Shown: positions 10,074 through 20,377, numbered from the stretch's first letter. The stretch: 47,920 nucleotides of DNA from Desertibaculum subflavum (GCA_003576705.1 QOZS01000042.1:1-47920); one strand, 5' to 3'. Program-made: numbers and translations. The notes: generated by a model not told the origin, from the letters alone.

Positions 10074-11854
10074 AACGCCTCCTCCCAGCTTTTGGACAGA
10101 CGCATGGCACAAACAATGACACCGACCATCGAGTAAGTCTGCGGAAAATTGCCCCACAGCTCGCCGGTGGCCGGGTCGATATCCTCGGAGAGCATGCCGA
10201 GATGGTTGCGGCTGGCGAGCAATTTCTCGAACAGCTCGCGCGCCTCATCCCGCCGCCCCACCGCCGCCAAGGCGTCGATATACCAGAAGGAACAAACGTT
10301 GAAGGCGGTCGTCGGTTCCCCGAAATCGTCCGGCGCCGCGTAGCGCAACAGGTGATCGCCGCGGCGAAGCTCGCGCTCGATGGCCTCCAGCGTCGAGACG
10401 AAGCGCGGATCGGAGGCGGACAGAAATCCAATCTCCTGCAAGAGCAGCAGGCTCGCATCCAGATCCTTGCCGCCGAAGCTTTCGACGAAGGAATTGCGCT
10501 CCGGGCTCCAGGCCTCGGCCAGGATGCGCTTCCTGATGCGGTCGGCCTCGCCGCGCCAGCGCTCGACCCGCTGCTGGTCGCCGAGCGCGCTCGCGATCTT
10601 CGCCAGGCGATGACAGGCGGCCCAGCACATGGCGACGGAATGCGTATGGATGCGGGCGCGGCCGCGATATTCCCACAGGCCCGCATCCGGCTCGAAGGCG
10701 AGCTTCGCCGCCTGTTCGCCGAGCTTCTCCAGCCGCTCCAGCAGCGCGAGGTCGCCGGGTTCCGGCAGGCGCATGTCGAAGAAGGTCTGCGCCGCGGCCA
10801 GGATGACGCTGCCGTAGACGTCGTTCTGCACCTGCATCGCCGCCTGGTTGCCGACGCGGACCGGGCCCATGCCGCGATAGCCGGCGAGATGCGGCACGAT
10901 GTGCTCGTCGAGCGGTGCGTCCGGCACGATGCCGTAGACCGGCTTCAGCCGGCCGGCCGGATCCATCGCGGCGACCGAGGTGATGTAGCGCAGGAAGTCC
11001 TGCATGGTTCGGGTGGCGCCGAGGCGATTCAGCGCCTGCACCACGAAATAGGAATCCCTGAGCCAGCAATGCCGGTAGTCCCAGTTGCGCGGCGTATCGG
11101 CGGCCTCGGGCACCGAGGTGGTGAGGGCCGCGACGATGGCGCCGGTCTCCTGGAAGGCGCAGAGCTTGAGGGTGATGGCGGCGCGTATCACCGCCTCCTG
11201 CCACTCGAACGGCACGGCGAGCGAGCGCGACCAGTCGACCCAGTACTCCCGCGTGCGGCCGAAGAATTCGCGCGCGACATGGGTGATGGAGGCGGTGAAG
11301 CTTTCGTCCGGCCCGAAGATCAGCATGATCGGCTCGGTCAGGACGAAGGTGTGCTCGCCCTCGAGGTAGGCCACCGGCCCGTCGGTGGTGACGCGGAGCG
11401 TGTTCTCGGGCGAGACATAGCGGATGTGATTGCTGCCGACGGTGCAGGTCGGCGCGAACGCGCCATAGCCGAAGCGCGGCCGGATGCGGATGCGAATGCG
11501 GGCGAGACCCGATACCGGCTCGATGCGACGGAACAGCATGCCCGGCCGATAGATGCGATCGAACTGGCGGAACCGCGGCACGAAGTCGGTGATGCGGATC
11601 GAGGCGCCGGTCTGGTCGGTCAGCGTGGTCTGCAGGATCGCGGTGTTCGGCATATAGGCCTGCTCCGAGGCCACGATGCGATCCATCTCGACATCCGTGT
11701 AGCCGGTGTCGTCGTCGCCGGCGAGCAGGTTGCAGAACACCGGATCGCCGTCGAGCCGGGGCAGGCACCACCAGACGATGCGGGCGTTGCGGTCGACCAG
11801 CGCACCGACGATGCAGTTGCCGACGACACCGAGATCGAGCGTTTGCCGGCTCAT
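10058..11854 (-). CDS. Glycoside hydrolase family 15 protein (glucoamylase/trehalase-like)
   Basis: 598 residues, the usual size of bacterial GH15 proteins of the trehalase/glucoamylase group. The N-terminal beta-sandwich starts LDLGVVGNCIVGALVDRNARIVWWCLP. The (alpha/alpha)6 domain includes NWDYRHCWLRDSYFVVQAL, a strong GH15 signature. Near the C-terminus it reads NVCSFWYIDAL and SEDIDPATGELWGNFPQTYSM. It lies between otsB and otsA and overlaps both (4 and 16 bases). The context suggests it breaks down or balances trehalose or a related alpha-glucoside, but substrate specificity cannot be told from sequence alone. Confidence 0.88.
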   Translation of the reverse strand: MSRQTLDLGVVGNCIVGALVDRNARIVWWCLPRLDGDPVFCNLLAGDDDTGYTDVEMDRIVASEQAYMPNTAILQTTLTDQTGASIRITDFVPRFRQFDRIYRPGMLFRRIEPVSGLARIRIRIRPRFGYGAFAPTCTVGSNHIRYVSPENTLRVTTDGPVAYLEGEHTFVLTEPIMLIFGPDESFTASITHVAREFFGRTREYWVDWSRSLAVPFEWQEAVIRAAITLKLCAFQETGAIVAALTTSVPEAADTPRNWDYRHCWLRDSYFVVQALNRLGATRTMQDFLRYITSVAAMDPAGRLKPVYGIVPDAPLDEHIVPHLAGYRGMGPVRVGNQAAMQVQNDVYGSVILAAAQTFFDMRLPEPGDLALLERLEKLGEQAAKLAFEPDAGLWEYRGRARIHTHSVAMCWAACHRLAKIASALGDQQRVERWRGEADRIRKRILAEAWSPERNSFVESFGGKDLDASLLLLQEIGFLSASDPRFVSTLEAIERELRRGDHLLRYAAPDDFGEPTTAFNVCSFWYIDALAAVGRRDEARELFEKLLASRNHLGMLSEDIDPATGELWGNFPQTYSMVGVIVCAMRLSKSWEEAFWRGS

Positions 11855-12666
11855 GATGCGCCACCTTCGAGCCCGGCCACGAAATCGCGCAGCCAGTCCC
11901 GCACGGCGGCCGCGTCGTGGAAGGCCGCCGCGCGCGGCGTGTGCAGATCGCCGACCGGCAATGCGATGCCGCCGAGCTGCTCCACCATGGCAAAGCCGTC
12001 GGCATCGGTGACGTCGTCGCCGATGAAAACCGGACGCCGCCCCTTGAACGGCGCATCGGCCATGAACGACTTGACCGCCTGTCCCTTGTCGCGATGCATC
12101 GGGCGGACTTCCCAGACGAATTTGCCCGCCATCAGATCGGCCGTCTCGCCGCTTTCCTGAATGAGGGCCGCGAGCTGGGCCGCCAGCGCGTCGCCGAGTT
12201 CGGGCCGGGCTCGATAGTGGACGGCGACGGTCAAGCCCTTGTCCTCCACCAGCACATCGGCGATCTGCGACATGGCGTTCGCGATGGTCTGACGCAGCGC
12301 GGCGGACGGCGATTCGACGACCCGCATGGCGGGCCGGGTGCCGCCGAGCCGCATCTCCGCGCCGTGCTGGCCGGCAGTGGGAAGCCGCAAGGGATCGAAC
12401 AGTTGGTCGAGCTCGGCGATCGTGCGGCCGCTGACGAAGGCGAGCGCGCCGCCGAACGCATCGGTTGCGCGCCGCAGCGTCTCGATCAGCGTGCGCGGGA
12501 CGGCGACCTCGTCAGGGCGTTCGGCGATGTCGAGCAATGTGCCGTCGACATCGAGAAACAGTGCCCAATCCGCTGCCGGCAAGGGTGGATCGATCCGAGT
12601 GGGTGCGGCGAGCGTCGGCAAGGTGCGGTCAGTCCGGCGTGTTGACAGGCAGGTCGAGCAGCGCAC
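11851..12666 (-). CDS. otsB: Trehalose-phosphatase
   Basis: Removes phosphate from trehalose-6-phosphate made by OtsA. HAD superfamily: motif I FLDVDGTLLDI with the nucleophilic Asp, motif II FVSGRTIAEL, and motif IV FIGDDVTDADGF. HRDKGQAV and the cap sequence GQHGAEMR are typical of OtsB. The start is uncertain. The ATG at 12666 (271 residues) lies 38 bases inside the upstream gene and gives a Cys/Arg-rich lead. A TTG at 12621 (256 residues), just after that gene's stop, would begin LPTLAAPTRI. The gene ends in a 4-base overlap with GH15, so otsB–GH15–otsA read as one operon. Confidence 0.92.
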   Translation of the reverse strand: MRCSTCLSTRRTDRTLPTLAAPTRIDPPLPAADWALFLDVDGTLLDIAERPDEVAVPRTLIETLRRATDAFGGALAFVSGRTIAELDQLFDPLRLPTAGQHGAEMRLGGTRPAMRVVESPSAALRQTIANAMSQIADVLVEDKGLTVAVHYRARPELGDALAAQLAALIQESGETADLMAGKFVWEVRPMHRDKGQAVKSFMADAPFKGRRPVFIGDDVTDADGFAMVEQLGGIALPVGDLHTPRAAAFHDAAAVRDWLRDFVAGLEGGAS

Positions 12667-14143
12667 GGCGGCGCAGCCACAGGCTCGGCCGGTAGCGATC
12701 GTCGCCGGTGACCGCCTGGATGCGTCCGAGAATCTCGTGCACGCGCCGCGCGCCGCCGAGGAAATCCACCATTTCGAGCGAGCCGCGCGGATAGTTGAGG
12801 CCGAGCTTCATGGCGAGGTCGATATCGGCGGGACTGGCGATGCCGATCTGCGCCATCTCGCAGCCGAGATTGCCGATCATCGCCACCACGCGCTGCACGA
12901 CGAAGCCCGGGCTGTCCTTGATCACCGTCACCTTGGCGCCGGTCTGGGCCAGACGGGAAACCGCGGCCGCCACCGCTGCGGGATCCGCGCCGGGCGGCCG
13001 CATGGCGGTGAGGCGCTTGGCGATATTGCCGCTGAGATCGACGCAGACGAGGCGCCGCGCATCGAGGCCGAGCCGGGCGGCAAAGGTCGAGGCGTCCTCG
13101 CCGAGCGGCGCGCCGACGATCGGGCTTGCGCCGTCATCGCGCGCCAGGAGCTCGGCGCCGGCTTCGAGCAGCAGCTTCGACAACGCCTCATCGCGTTCGG
13201 CCAGAACCAGCTTCGCCGCCGGCGTGGCGCTCGCCGGCGCGTCGGTCGGCTGCGGCACGAGCTTTCCGTCCGTGTCATAGGCATACCAGCCGCCGCCGGT
13301 CTTGCGACCGAGCTGGCCGCTTTCCGCCATCGCCTGATGCAGCGGCCAGGTCGCCAGCCGCCGATCCTGGAAATAGCCGTCGTACATGATCTTCGCGGCC
13401 GGAAAATTCACGTCGAGCCCGGTCAGATCCATCAATTCGAACGGGCCCATGCGGAATCCGACCGCATCGCGCAGGATGGCATCGATCTCGGCCGGGCTGG
13501 CCACGCCTTCCATGGCGAGGCGCACCGCCTCGGTCGAAAACGGCCGGTTGCCGAGATTGACCAGGAAGCCTGGGCTGTCGCTGACCGTGACCGGAACCCG
13601 GCCCATGCGCTTGCCGAGCGCGGTCAGCGCCTCCACGACAGCCGGCGCGGTAGCCGGGGCGCGGATCACCTCGACCAGCTTCATCAGCGGCACCGGGTTG
13701 AAGAAATGCATGCCGGCCACGCGCGCCTTGTTGGTGCAGGCGGCGGCGATGGAGGCGATGCGGATCGACGAGGTGTTGGAGGCGATCACCGCGTCCGGCC
13801 GCAGGATCGCCTCGAGCTGGCGGAACAGGTCGCGCTTGGCGTCGAGCGCTTCGACGATAGCCTCGATCACCGCATCGGCCGGTGCCAGATCCTCCATCGC
13901 GCCGATCACGTGGATGCGGGCCACCGCCGCCTCGGCCTCGGCCGGCGCAAGCCGCCCCTTCCTGGCAGCGCCATCCAGCATCTCCGCGATATAGGCACGG
14001 GCCCTCTCCGCGGCCCCGGATGCGGCATCGAACAGCAGCACCTTGAGCCCGCCCTGGGCCGCCACCTGGGCGATACCGCGTCCCATCGCGCCGGTGCCGA
14101 TCACCGCCACCGTTGCCTCGTCGCGCGACCAATCCATTGCCAT
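12629..14143 (-). CDS. 3-hydroxyacyl-CoA dehydrogenase (PaaH/PaaC-like, duplicated C-terminal domain)
   Basis: NAD-dependent oxidation of 3-hydroxyacyl-CoA to 3-oxoacyl-CoA. The Rossmann motif GTGAMGRG is at 16–23 of the chosen protein, followed by the NTSSIRIASIAAA segment and the catalytic MHFFNPVPLMKLVEVI. At 504 residues it is longer than single-domain enzymes because the C-terminal 3HCDH domain is present twice (DLTGLDVNF in the first, SLEMVDFLGGARRVHEIL in the second), as in PaaH/PaaC of phenylacetate degradation. I use the ATG at 14143 (MAMDWSRDEA), preceded by GGGGAG; a further ATG lies at 14137 and an earlier one at 14167. No other phenylacetate gene is nearby, so the pathway is open. 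Confidence 0.9.
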   Translation of the reverse strand: MAMDWSRDEATVAVIGTGAMGRGIAQVAAQGGLKVLLFDAASGAAERARAYIAEMLDGAARKGRLAPAEAEAAVARIHVIGAMEDLAPADAVIEAIVEALDAKRDLFRQLEAILRPDAVIASNTSSIRIASIAAACTNKARVAGMHFFNPVPLMKLVEVIRAPATAPAVVEALTALGKRMGRVPVTVSDSPGFLVNLGNRPFSTEAVRLAMEGVASPAEIDAILRDAVGFRMGPFELMDLTGLDVNFPAAKIMYDGYFQDRRLATWPLHQAMAESGQLGRKTGGGWYAYDTDGKLVPQPTDAPASATPAAKLVLAERDEALSKLLLEAGAELLARDDGASPIVGAPLGEDASTFAARLGLDARRLVCVDLSGNIAKRLTAMRPPGADPAAVAAAVSRLAQTGAKVTVIKDSPGFVVQRVVAMIGNLGCEMAQIGIASPADIDLAMKLGLNYPRGSLEMVDFLGGARRVHEILGRIQAVTGDDRYRPSLWLRRRALLDLPVNTPD

Positions 14144-14215
14144 TCCTGCTGCTCCCCACGGCGGCAAGTTCCAAACTTACCTGATACCCGCGCCGATTCA
14201 ACGGGTTAACTGGGT

Positions 14216-14244
14216 CTTGAAGCGGTGGCGAGGCGACACCAGTT
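14216..14244 (+). promoter_or_regulatory. Candidate sigma-32 (RpoH) promoter of hsp20
   Basis: CTTGAA at 14216–14221, a 17-base spacer, then CCAGTTAAT from 14239. This resembles the alphaproteobacterial heat-shock promoter (CTTG, 17–18 bases, CCATNT-like box) only in part, since the -10 half is imperfect. It lies about 93 bases before the Hsp20 start, which is the main reason to take it seriously. Confidence 0.4.
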
Positions 14245-14336
14245 AATATTCGTCACCGGTGCCGCGCGTTGGGCCGGGGGCATCACGGGGCCGAGTGGGC
14301 CCGCCCGAACGACACGCTCCTGGAGGAGGTGGCTCG

Positions 14337-14822
14337 ATGTCACGATTGCCGCAGTTCAGCCATCCGCTGCTGCTTGGTTTCGACCGGATCGAACGCATGA
14401 TCGACCGGGTGGCCAAGGCTTCGAGCGACGGCTATCCCCCTTACAACATTGAGCAAACGGGCGACGACAGCCTGCGCATCACGCTCGCCGTCGCCGGCTT
14501 CCGGGATGAGGATTTGTCAATCACCTTGGAGGACAATCAGCTGGTGGTGCGAGGCCGGCAGCAGGACGATGAGAAGGACCGCGTTTTCCTGCACCGCGGC
14601 ATTGCAGCCCGGCAGTTCCAGCGCGGCTTCGTGCTGGCGGAAGGGATCGAAGTGGTCGGCGCCGAGTTGAACAACGGGCTGCTGCATGTCGATCTGCGGC
14701 GGCCGAAGCCGGAGACGACCACACGGCAGATCCAGATCCGCCGTACCGGCGCCGGCAGCAGCCGGGCAGTCAACCAGGCGAGTTCGGGGGAAAGCTTAGA
14801 GATCGAAAGGAGCCGGTCATGA
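14337..14822 (+). CDS. Hsp20/alpha-crystallin family small heat-shock protein
   Basis: 161 residues from the ATG at 14337, which is preceded by a very strong GGAGGAGG. A longer frame begins upstream but lacks a ribosome site and homologous sequence. ATP-independent holdase. The N-terminal arm MSRLPQFSHPLLLGFDRIERM is the usual alphaproteobacterial type. The alpha-crystallin domain runs roughly 38–130 (YPPYNIEQ, ITLAVAGFRDEDLSITLEDNQLVVRG, the A-x-x-x-L-like strand ELNNGLLHVDL). The tail is long and polar. It shares ATGA with the downstream DUF1150 gene. Immediately before the start, CTCC (14317–14320) can pair with the GGAG of the ribosome site. Confidence 0.94.
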   Translation: MSRLPQFSHPLLLGFDRIERMIDRVAKASSDGYPPYNIEQTGDDSLRITLAVAGFRDEDLSITLEDNQLVVRGRQQDDEKDRVFLHRGIAARQFQRGFVLAEGIEVVGAELNNGLLHVDLRRPKPETTTRQIQIRRTGAGSSRAVNQASSGESLEIERSRS

Positions 14823-15043
14823 TGGACCATGCCCATGAGAGCGAAGTCAGGACGCTGACCCCCGAGGCGCTGCTTGAGCTCGGCGGACCGAACCTCGTCT
14901 ATATCCGCGCCGTGCCTACGCCGGGCGGCACCGCCTGGGGGATCTTCGCCCAGAACGGTCAGCCGATGGGTGTGGTGGACGGCCGCGACAACGCCTTCGC
15001 CGCAGCCCGTCAGCACGAGCTGGAGCCGGTCGACGTACACTGA
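14819..15043 (+). CDS. DUF1150 family protein
   Basis: 74 residues, function unknown. The sequence (TLTPEALLELGGPNLVYIRAV, AWGIFAQNGQPMGVVDGRDNAFAAARQHEL) matches the short DUF1150 proteins that in many alphaproteobacteria directly follow an Hsp20 gene. The 4-base ATGA overlap with hsp20 implies coupled translation and a shared stress role. There are no membrane segments or signal peptide. A strong terminator follows 27 bases after the stop, so hsp20–DUF1150 is a closed two-gene unit. Confidence 0.88.
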   Translation: MMDHAHESEVRTLTPEALLELGGPNLVYIRAVPTPGGTAWGIFAQNGQPMGVVDGRDNAFAAARQHELEPVDVH

Positions 15044-15070
15044 CGGCAGCAGGAACTCACAACCGAGTAG

Positions 15071-15099
15071 ACGCCCGGCCGTGGCTCACGGCCGGGCGT
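15071..15099 (+). terminator. Strong hairpin terminator between the DUF1150 gene and terC
   Basis: A perfect 13-bp stem (left arm ACGCCCGGCCGTG, 15071–15083; right arm 15087–15099) with a 3-base loop, followed by the T-rich TTCCGTTTC on the plus strand. It ends the hsp20–DUF1150 unit. It lies 7 bases past the stop of the convergent terC gene and could also act on that transcript, though the T-tract is only on the plus side. Confidence 0.85.
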
Positions 15100-15106
15100 T
15101 TCCGTT

Positions 15107-15850
15107 TCAGAGATCGCTGCGGAGCTTGACCGGGGCGGTGCGGCGCCGCCGCCTCGCCGCCAGGTTGAGGGCCTCCACCAGCACCGAGAATCCCATCGCC
15201 GCGTAGATGTAGCCCTTCGGGATGTGGAAGCCGAAGCCGTCGGCAATCAGCGCCGTGCCGATCAGCAGCAGGAACGCCAGCGCCAGCATCTTCACCGTCG
15301 GATGGCGGGAGACGAAGTCGGACAGCGGATTGGCGGCGGCCAGCATGACGATCATGGCGATGACCACGGCCGTCACCATCACCCAGAGCTCGCGCACCAT
15401 GCCGACCGCGGTGATCACCGAATCGAGCGAGAAGACGATATCGATGATGCCGATCTGGACGACGACGCCGACAAATCCGACGGCGGCCTTGCCGGCGGCC
15501 GAGCCGTGATCCTCCTCGCCCTCCAGGCTGCCGTGGATCTCGTGCGTCGACTTGGCGATGAGGAAGATGCCGCCGGCGATCAGGATGATGTCCCGCCAGG
15601 AGATCGGCTGCTCGAACAGAGTGAGTACGGGCTGAGTGAGGCCGACGATCCAGGCCAATGTCGCCAGCAGCATGAGCCGGGTAATGAGCGCCACCGCAAG
15701 ACCGAGCCGGCGCGCGGCCGGCCGCTGATGCGCCGGCAGGCGGTCCGACAGGATGGCGATGAAGACGAGGTTGTCGACGCCGAGCACGATCTCGAGCACG
15801 GCCAAGGTGACCAGGCTGATCCAGATCTGCGGATCGAGAAGGAATTCCAT
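15107..15850 (-). CDS. TerC family integral membrane protein (YgdQ/TerC)
   Basis: 247 residues with about seven hydrophobic segments. The two family signatures with buried acidic residues are present: EIVLGVDNLVFIAIL near the N-terminus and IDIVFSLDSVITAVGM in the middle. An Arg-rich cytoplasmic tail (NLAARRRRRTAPVK) closes it. TerC/YgdQ proteins are linked to tellurite resistance and metal-ion (manganese) export; which applies here is unknown. It is transcribed alone: 89 bases separate it from rho upstream, and these include the rho terminator. Confidence 0.9.
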   Translation of the reverse strand: MEFLLDPQIWISLVTLAVLEIVLGVDNLVFIAILSDRLPAHQRPAARRLGLAVALITRLMLLATLAWIVGLTQPVLTLFEQPISWRDIILIAGGIFLIAKSTHEIHGSLEGEEDHGSAAGKAAVGFVGVVVQIGIIDIVFSLDSVITAVGMVRELWVMVTAVVIAMIVMLAAANPLSDFVSRHPTVKMLALAFLLLIGTALIADGFGFHIPKGYIYAAMGFSVLVEALNLAARRRRRTAPVKLRSDL

Positions 15851-15875
15851 GGCGGACGATACCCCGGGATGGGCA

Positions 15876-15909
15876 ACGAAAAGGCGGGCCGCCTTTCGCG
15901 CGGCCCGCC
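15876..15909 (-). terminator. Intrinsic terminator downstream of rho
   Basis: Read on the minus strand: GGCGGGCCGC, a 7-base loop, GCGGCCCGCC, then TTTTCGTT. This is a 10-bp GC-only stem with a T run, 31 bases beyond the rho stop. It separates rho from terC. Confidence 0.85.
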
Positions 15910-15939
15910 GCTAGATCATGACCGGTAGACGCCTTTGCG

Positions 15940-17244
<1,305 letters not shown>

Positions 17245-17628
17245 GGATGTATGGACGTGGGGCCGGACTCCCGCCGGGAGCCCCGTCGCCGGCACGAAAT
17301 GCCGGACGAACGGTTGATCTTGGAGTTCCGGGTTCGGATCCCGGGCTCGATCGGCGAGGTCGTTGAGGTGGTGCGATCGGGAGAATCCCGCGCGAAAATG
17401 AAGGGACCATAAATCCCGGTCGAAATCAAGAGGGCCCCGCAAGTGGGCCGCGGTCGCCCATTCGTTTCCCCGAACCGGCGGGGTTTCAGCGGCTTAGCGG
17501 CGATTGGCGGGGCGATCGCCGCCCGGACCCGGCGGCCGGAGCCCGACTTCGGGTCGCGTTGACACCGTACCCCCCCGTGCTTATCTCTGCCGAAAGCCCT
17601 GCCCTCCGCAAATTTCGGGACCTCTCTC
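17245..17628. other. 384-base divergent intergenic region between rho and secA
   Basis: No convincing gene is seen; open frames here are Arg/Pro-rich shadows. The side near secA holds a good sigma-70-type promoter. The side near rho would be a long rho 5' leader, fitting the known self-regulation of rho through its leader in other bacteria. It includes a short inverted repeat CCCCG-N6-CGGGG (17468–17483), which may be an attenuator hairpin or chance in GC-rich DNA. Confidence 0.5.
17559..17587 (+). promoter_or_regulatory. Candidate housekeeping promoter of secA
   Basis: A perfect -35 TTGACA at 17559–17564, a 17-base spacer that includes a run of seven C, then TATCTC at 17582–17587. It is 42 bases before the secA start and on the right strand. 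Confidence 0.6.
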
Positions 17629-20349
17629 ATGCTTGGCGCGCTCGCCCGCAAAGTATTCGGCACTGCGAACGACCGGCAGGTGCGCGTCTATCAGAAGCGT
17701 GTTCCCGCCATCAACGCGCTGGAGCCGGAGCTGGAGAAGCTGAGCGACGAGGAGCTGAAGGCGCGCACGGTCCGGTTCCGCGAGGAAGTGGCGAACGGGC
17801 GCGAGTTGGACGACATCCTGCCGGAGGCCTTCGCCACCGTGCGCGAGGCCGCCAAGCGCACCCTGGGCCAGCGGCATTTCGACGTGCAGCTGGTCGGCGG
17901 CATGGTGCTGCACGCGGGCAAGATCGCCGAGATGAAGACCGGCGAAGGCAAGACGCTGGTCGCCACCCTGCCGGCCTATCTCAACGCCCTTGCCGGCAAG
18001 GGCGTGCATATCGTGACCGTGAACGACTATCTGGCCCGGCGCGATGCGGAATGGATGGGCCGGATCTACGGCTTCCTCGGCCTGACGGTCGGCTGCATCG
18101 TGCATGGCATGGACGACCTGCAGCGTCAGCAGGCCTATGCCTGCGACGTCACCTACGGCACCAACAACGAGCTGGGCTTCGACTATCTGCGCGACAACAT
18201 GAAGTTCCAGCTCGAGGCGATGGCGCACCGGCCGTTCAATTTCGCCATCGTCGACGAGGTGGACTCGATCCTGATCGACGAAGCGCGCACACCGCTGATC
18301 ATCTCGGGCCCGACCGAGGACACTTCCGAGCTCTATATCGCCGTCGACCGGCTGATCCCCAACCTGGTGCCGGAGGATTTCGAGAAGGACGAGAAGCAGC
18401 GCACGGTCCACTTCTCCGAGACCGGCACCGAGAAGATGGAGGAGATGCTGCGCGGGGCCGGGCTGCTCAAGGGCGGCTCGCTCTACGATCTCGACAACGT
18501 CACCGTCGTCCATCACATGAACCAGGCGCTGCGCGCCCACAAGCTGTTCGCGCGCGACACCGACTACATCGTCAAGGACGACAAGGTCATCATCATCGAC
18601 GAGTTCACCGGCCGCATGATGGAAGGCCGGCGCTATTCCGACGGCCTGCACCAGGCGCTGGAGGCGAAGGAGCACGTCCGCATCCAGCCGGAGAACCAGA
18701 CGCTCGCGTCCATCACCTTCCAGAATTACTTCCGCCTGTATCCGAAGCTGGCCGGCATGACCGGCACCGCGGCGACCGAGGCGCAGGAATTCGGCGACAT
18801 CTACAAGCTGGAAGTCATCGAGGTGCCGACCAACGTGGCGGTCAAGCGCATCGACAACGACGACGAGGTCTATCGGACCGGCGGGGAAAAGATCCTCGCC
18901 ATCGTGAGCGAGATCGAGGCCTGCCGGAAGAAGGGCCAGCCGGTGCTGGTCGGCACGGTTTCGATCGAGAAGTCCGAGGCGCTGTCGGCGGAGCTGACCA
19001 AGCGCGGCATCGAGCACAACGTGCTGAACGCGCGCTATCACGAGCAGGAAGCCGAGATCATCGCCCAGGCCGGCCGGATCGGCGCCGTCACCATCGCCAC
19101 CAACATGGCCGGCCGCGGTACCGACATCCAGCTCGGCGGCAATGTCGAGATGCGGGTGCGCCGCGAGGCGGAAGCGATCGAGGATCAGGCGGCACGCGAG
19201 GCCAAGATCGCCGCCATCCGCAGCGAGGTGCTGGCGGCGCGCGAGACCGTGCTGGCCGCCGGCGGGCTGCACATCATCGGCACCGAGCGACACGAGAGCC
19301 GGCGCATCGACAACCAGCTGCGCGGCCGGTCCGGCCGCCAGGGCGATCCGGGCTCCTCCAAGTTCTTCCTGTCGCTGGAAGACGACCTGATGCGGATCTT
19401 CGGTTCCGACCGGATGGACGGCATCCTCAAGCGCCTTGGCCTGAAGGAGAACGAGGCGATCATCCATCCCTGGATCAACAAGGCGCTGGAGAAGGCGCAG
19501 CAGAAGGTCGAGGCGCGCAACTACGAGATCCGCAAGAACCTGCTGCGCTTCGACGACGTGATGAACGACCAGCGCAAGGTGATCTACGAGCAGCGCATCG
19601 AGCTGATGCGGGCGAGCGACGTGGCCGACACCGTCGGCGAGATGCGGTCCGAGACGGTGGAGCGCATGGTCTCCGCCGCCATTCCGGAGAATGCCTATCC
19701 CGAGCAGTGGGACACGGCGAGCCTGGCGGACGAGGTCAAGCGCGTGTTCGGGCTGGACCTGCCGGTCGCCGACTGGGCGAAGGAGGAGGGCATCGCGGAC
19801 GAGGAGATCCGCCGCCGCATCCTCGACGTCGCCGACAAGCAGATCGCCGAGAAGGCCGCCAATTACGGCCCCGACGTGATGCGTATGGTGGAGAAGAGCC
19901 TGCTTCTGCAGATCCTCGACCAAGCCTGGAAGGAGCATCTGCTGCATCTCGATCATTTGCGGCAGGGCATCGGGCTGCGCGCCTATGGTCAGCGCGACCC
20001 GCTGAACGAGTACAAGCGCGAGGCCTTCAACCTGTTCGAGGCGATGCTGACGCGGCTGCGCGAGCAGGTGACCGGCGTGCTCGCCCATGTCGAGCTGCGC
20101 ATCGACCAGCCGCCGCCGATGCCGCAGGAGCCGCCGCCCGGCCTGTTCCATGCCGAGCACATCAATCCGCTGACCGGCGAGAACGAGATGGAGACGGCGA
20201 CGGCGACGCTGCCGCGGGTGCGGCGCGGCGGCGCCGGCGCTGCGGCGGTCGATCCGGCCGATCCCTCGACCTGGGCGCGGACCTCGCGCAACGCTGCCTG
20301 CCCCTGCGGCTCGGGCAAGAAGTACAAGCACTGTCACGGCCGCCTCTAG
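17629..20349 (+). CDS. secA: Preprotein translocase ATPase SecA
   Basis: The motor of the general secretion pathway, 906 residues. Walker A GEGKT is at 105–109, Walker B is in FAIVDEVDSILIDEARTPLIISG, helicase motifs include TGTAATEAQEF and NMAGRGTDIQLGGN, and the arginine-finger region is GRSGRQGDPGSSKFFLSLEDDL. The C-terminus carries the zinc-binding CPCGSGKKYKHCHG that contacts SecB and lipids, so the protein is complete. The start MLGALARKVFGTANDR is the usual alphaproteobacterial N-terminus. A hairpin covers the stop codon. Confidence 0.98.
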   Translation: MLGALARKVFGTANDRQVRVYQKRVPAINALEPELEKLSDEELKARTVRFREEVANGRELDDILPEAFATVREAAKRTLGQRHFDVQLVGGMVLHAGKIAEMKTGEGKTLVATLPAYLNALAGKGVHIVTVNDYLARRDAEWMGRIYGFLGLTVGCIVHGMDDLQRQQAYACDVTYGTNNELGFDYLRDNMKFQLEAMAHRPFNFAIVDEVDSILIDEARTPLIISGPTEDTSELYIAVDRLIPNLVPEDFEKDEKQRTVHFSETGTEKMEEMLRGAGLLKGGSLYDLDNVTVVHHMNQALRAHKLFARDTDYIVKDDKVIIIDEFTGRMMEGRRYSDGLHQALEAKEHVRIQPENQTLASITFQNYFRLYPKLAGMTGTAATEAQEFGDIYKLEVIEVPTNVAVKRIDNDDEVYRTGGEKILAIVSEIEACRKKGQPVLVGTVSIEKSEALSAELTKRGIEHNVLNARYHEQEAEIIAQAGRIGAVTIATNMAGRGTDIQLGGNVEMRVRREAEAIEDQAAREAKIAAIRSEVLAARETVLAAGGLHIIGTERHESRRIDNQLRGRSGRQGDPGSSKFFLSLEDDLMRIFGSDRMDGILKRLGLKENEAIIHPWINKALEKAQQKVEARNYEIRKNLLRFDDVMNDQRKVIYEQRIELMRASDVADTVGEMRSETVERMVSAAIPENAYPEQWDTASLADEVKRVFGLDLPVADWAKEEGIADEEIRRRILDVADKQIAEKAANYGPDVMRMVEKSLLLQILDQAWKEHLLHLDHLRQGIGLRAYGQRDPLNEYKREAFNLFEAMLTRLREQVTGVLAHVELRIDQPPPMPQEPPPGLFHAEHINPLTGENEMETATATLPRVRRGGAGAAAVDPADPSTWARTSRNAACPCGSGKKYKHCHGRL

Positions 20350-20355
20350 GCGGCC
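20338..20355 (+). other. Hairpin over the secA stop codon
   Basis: GGCCGCC (20338–20344), TCTA loop, GGCGGCC (20349–20355): a perfect 7-bp stem whose loop holds most of the secA TAG. There is no T-tract, so it may be a weak terminator or an mRNA-end stabiliser. The next gene starts only 28 bases on, so read-through is likely. Confidence 0.4.
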
Positions 20356-20377
20356 GGCCTCGGGAGAGAAACGGGCG

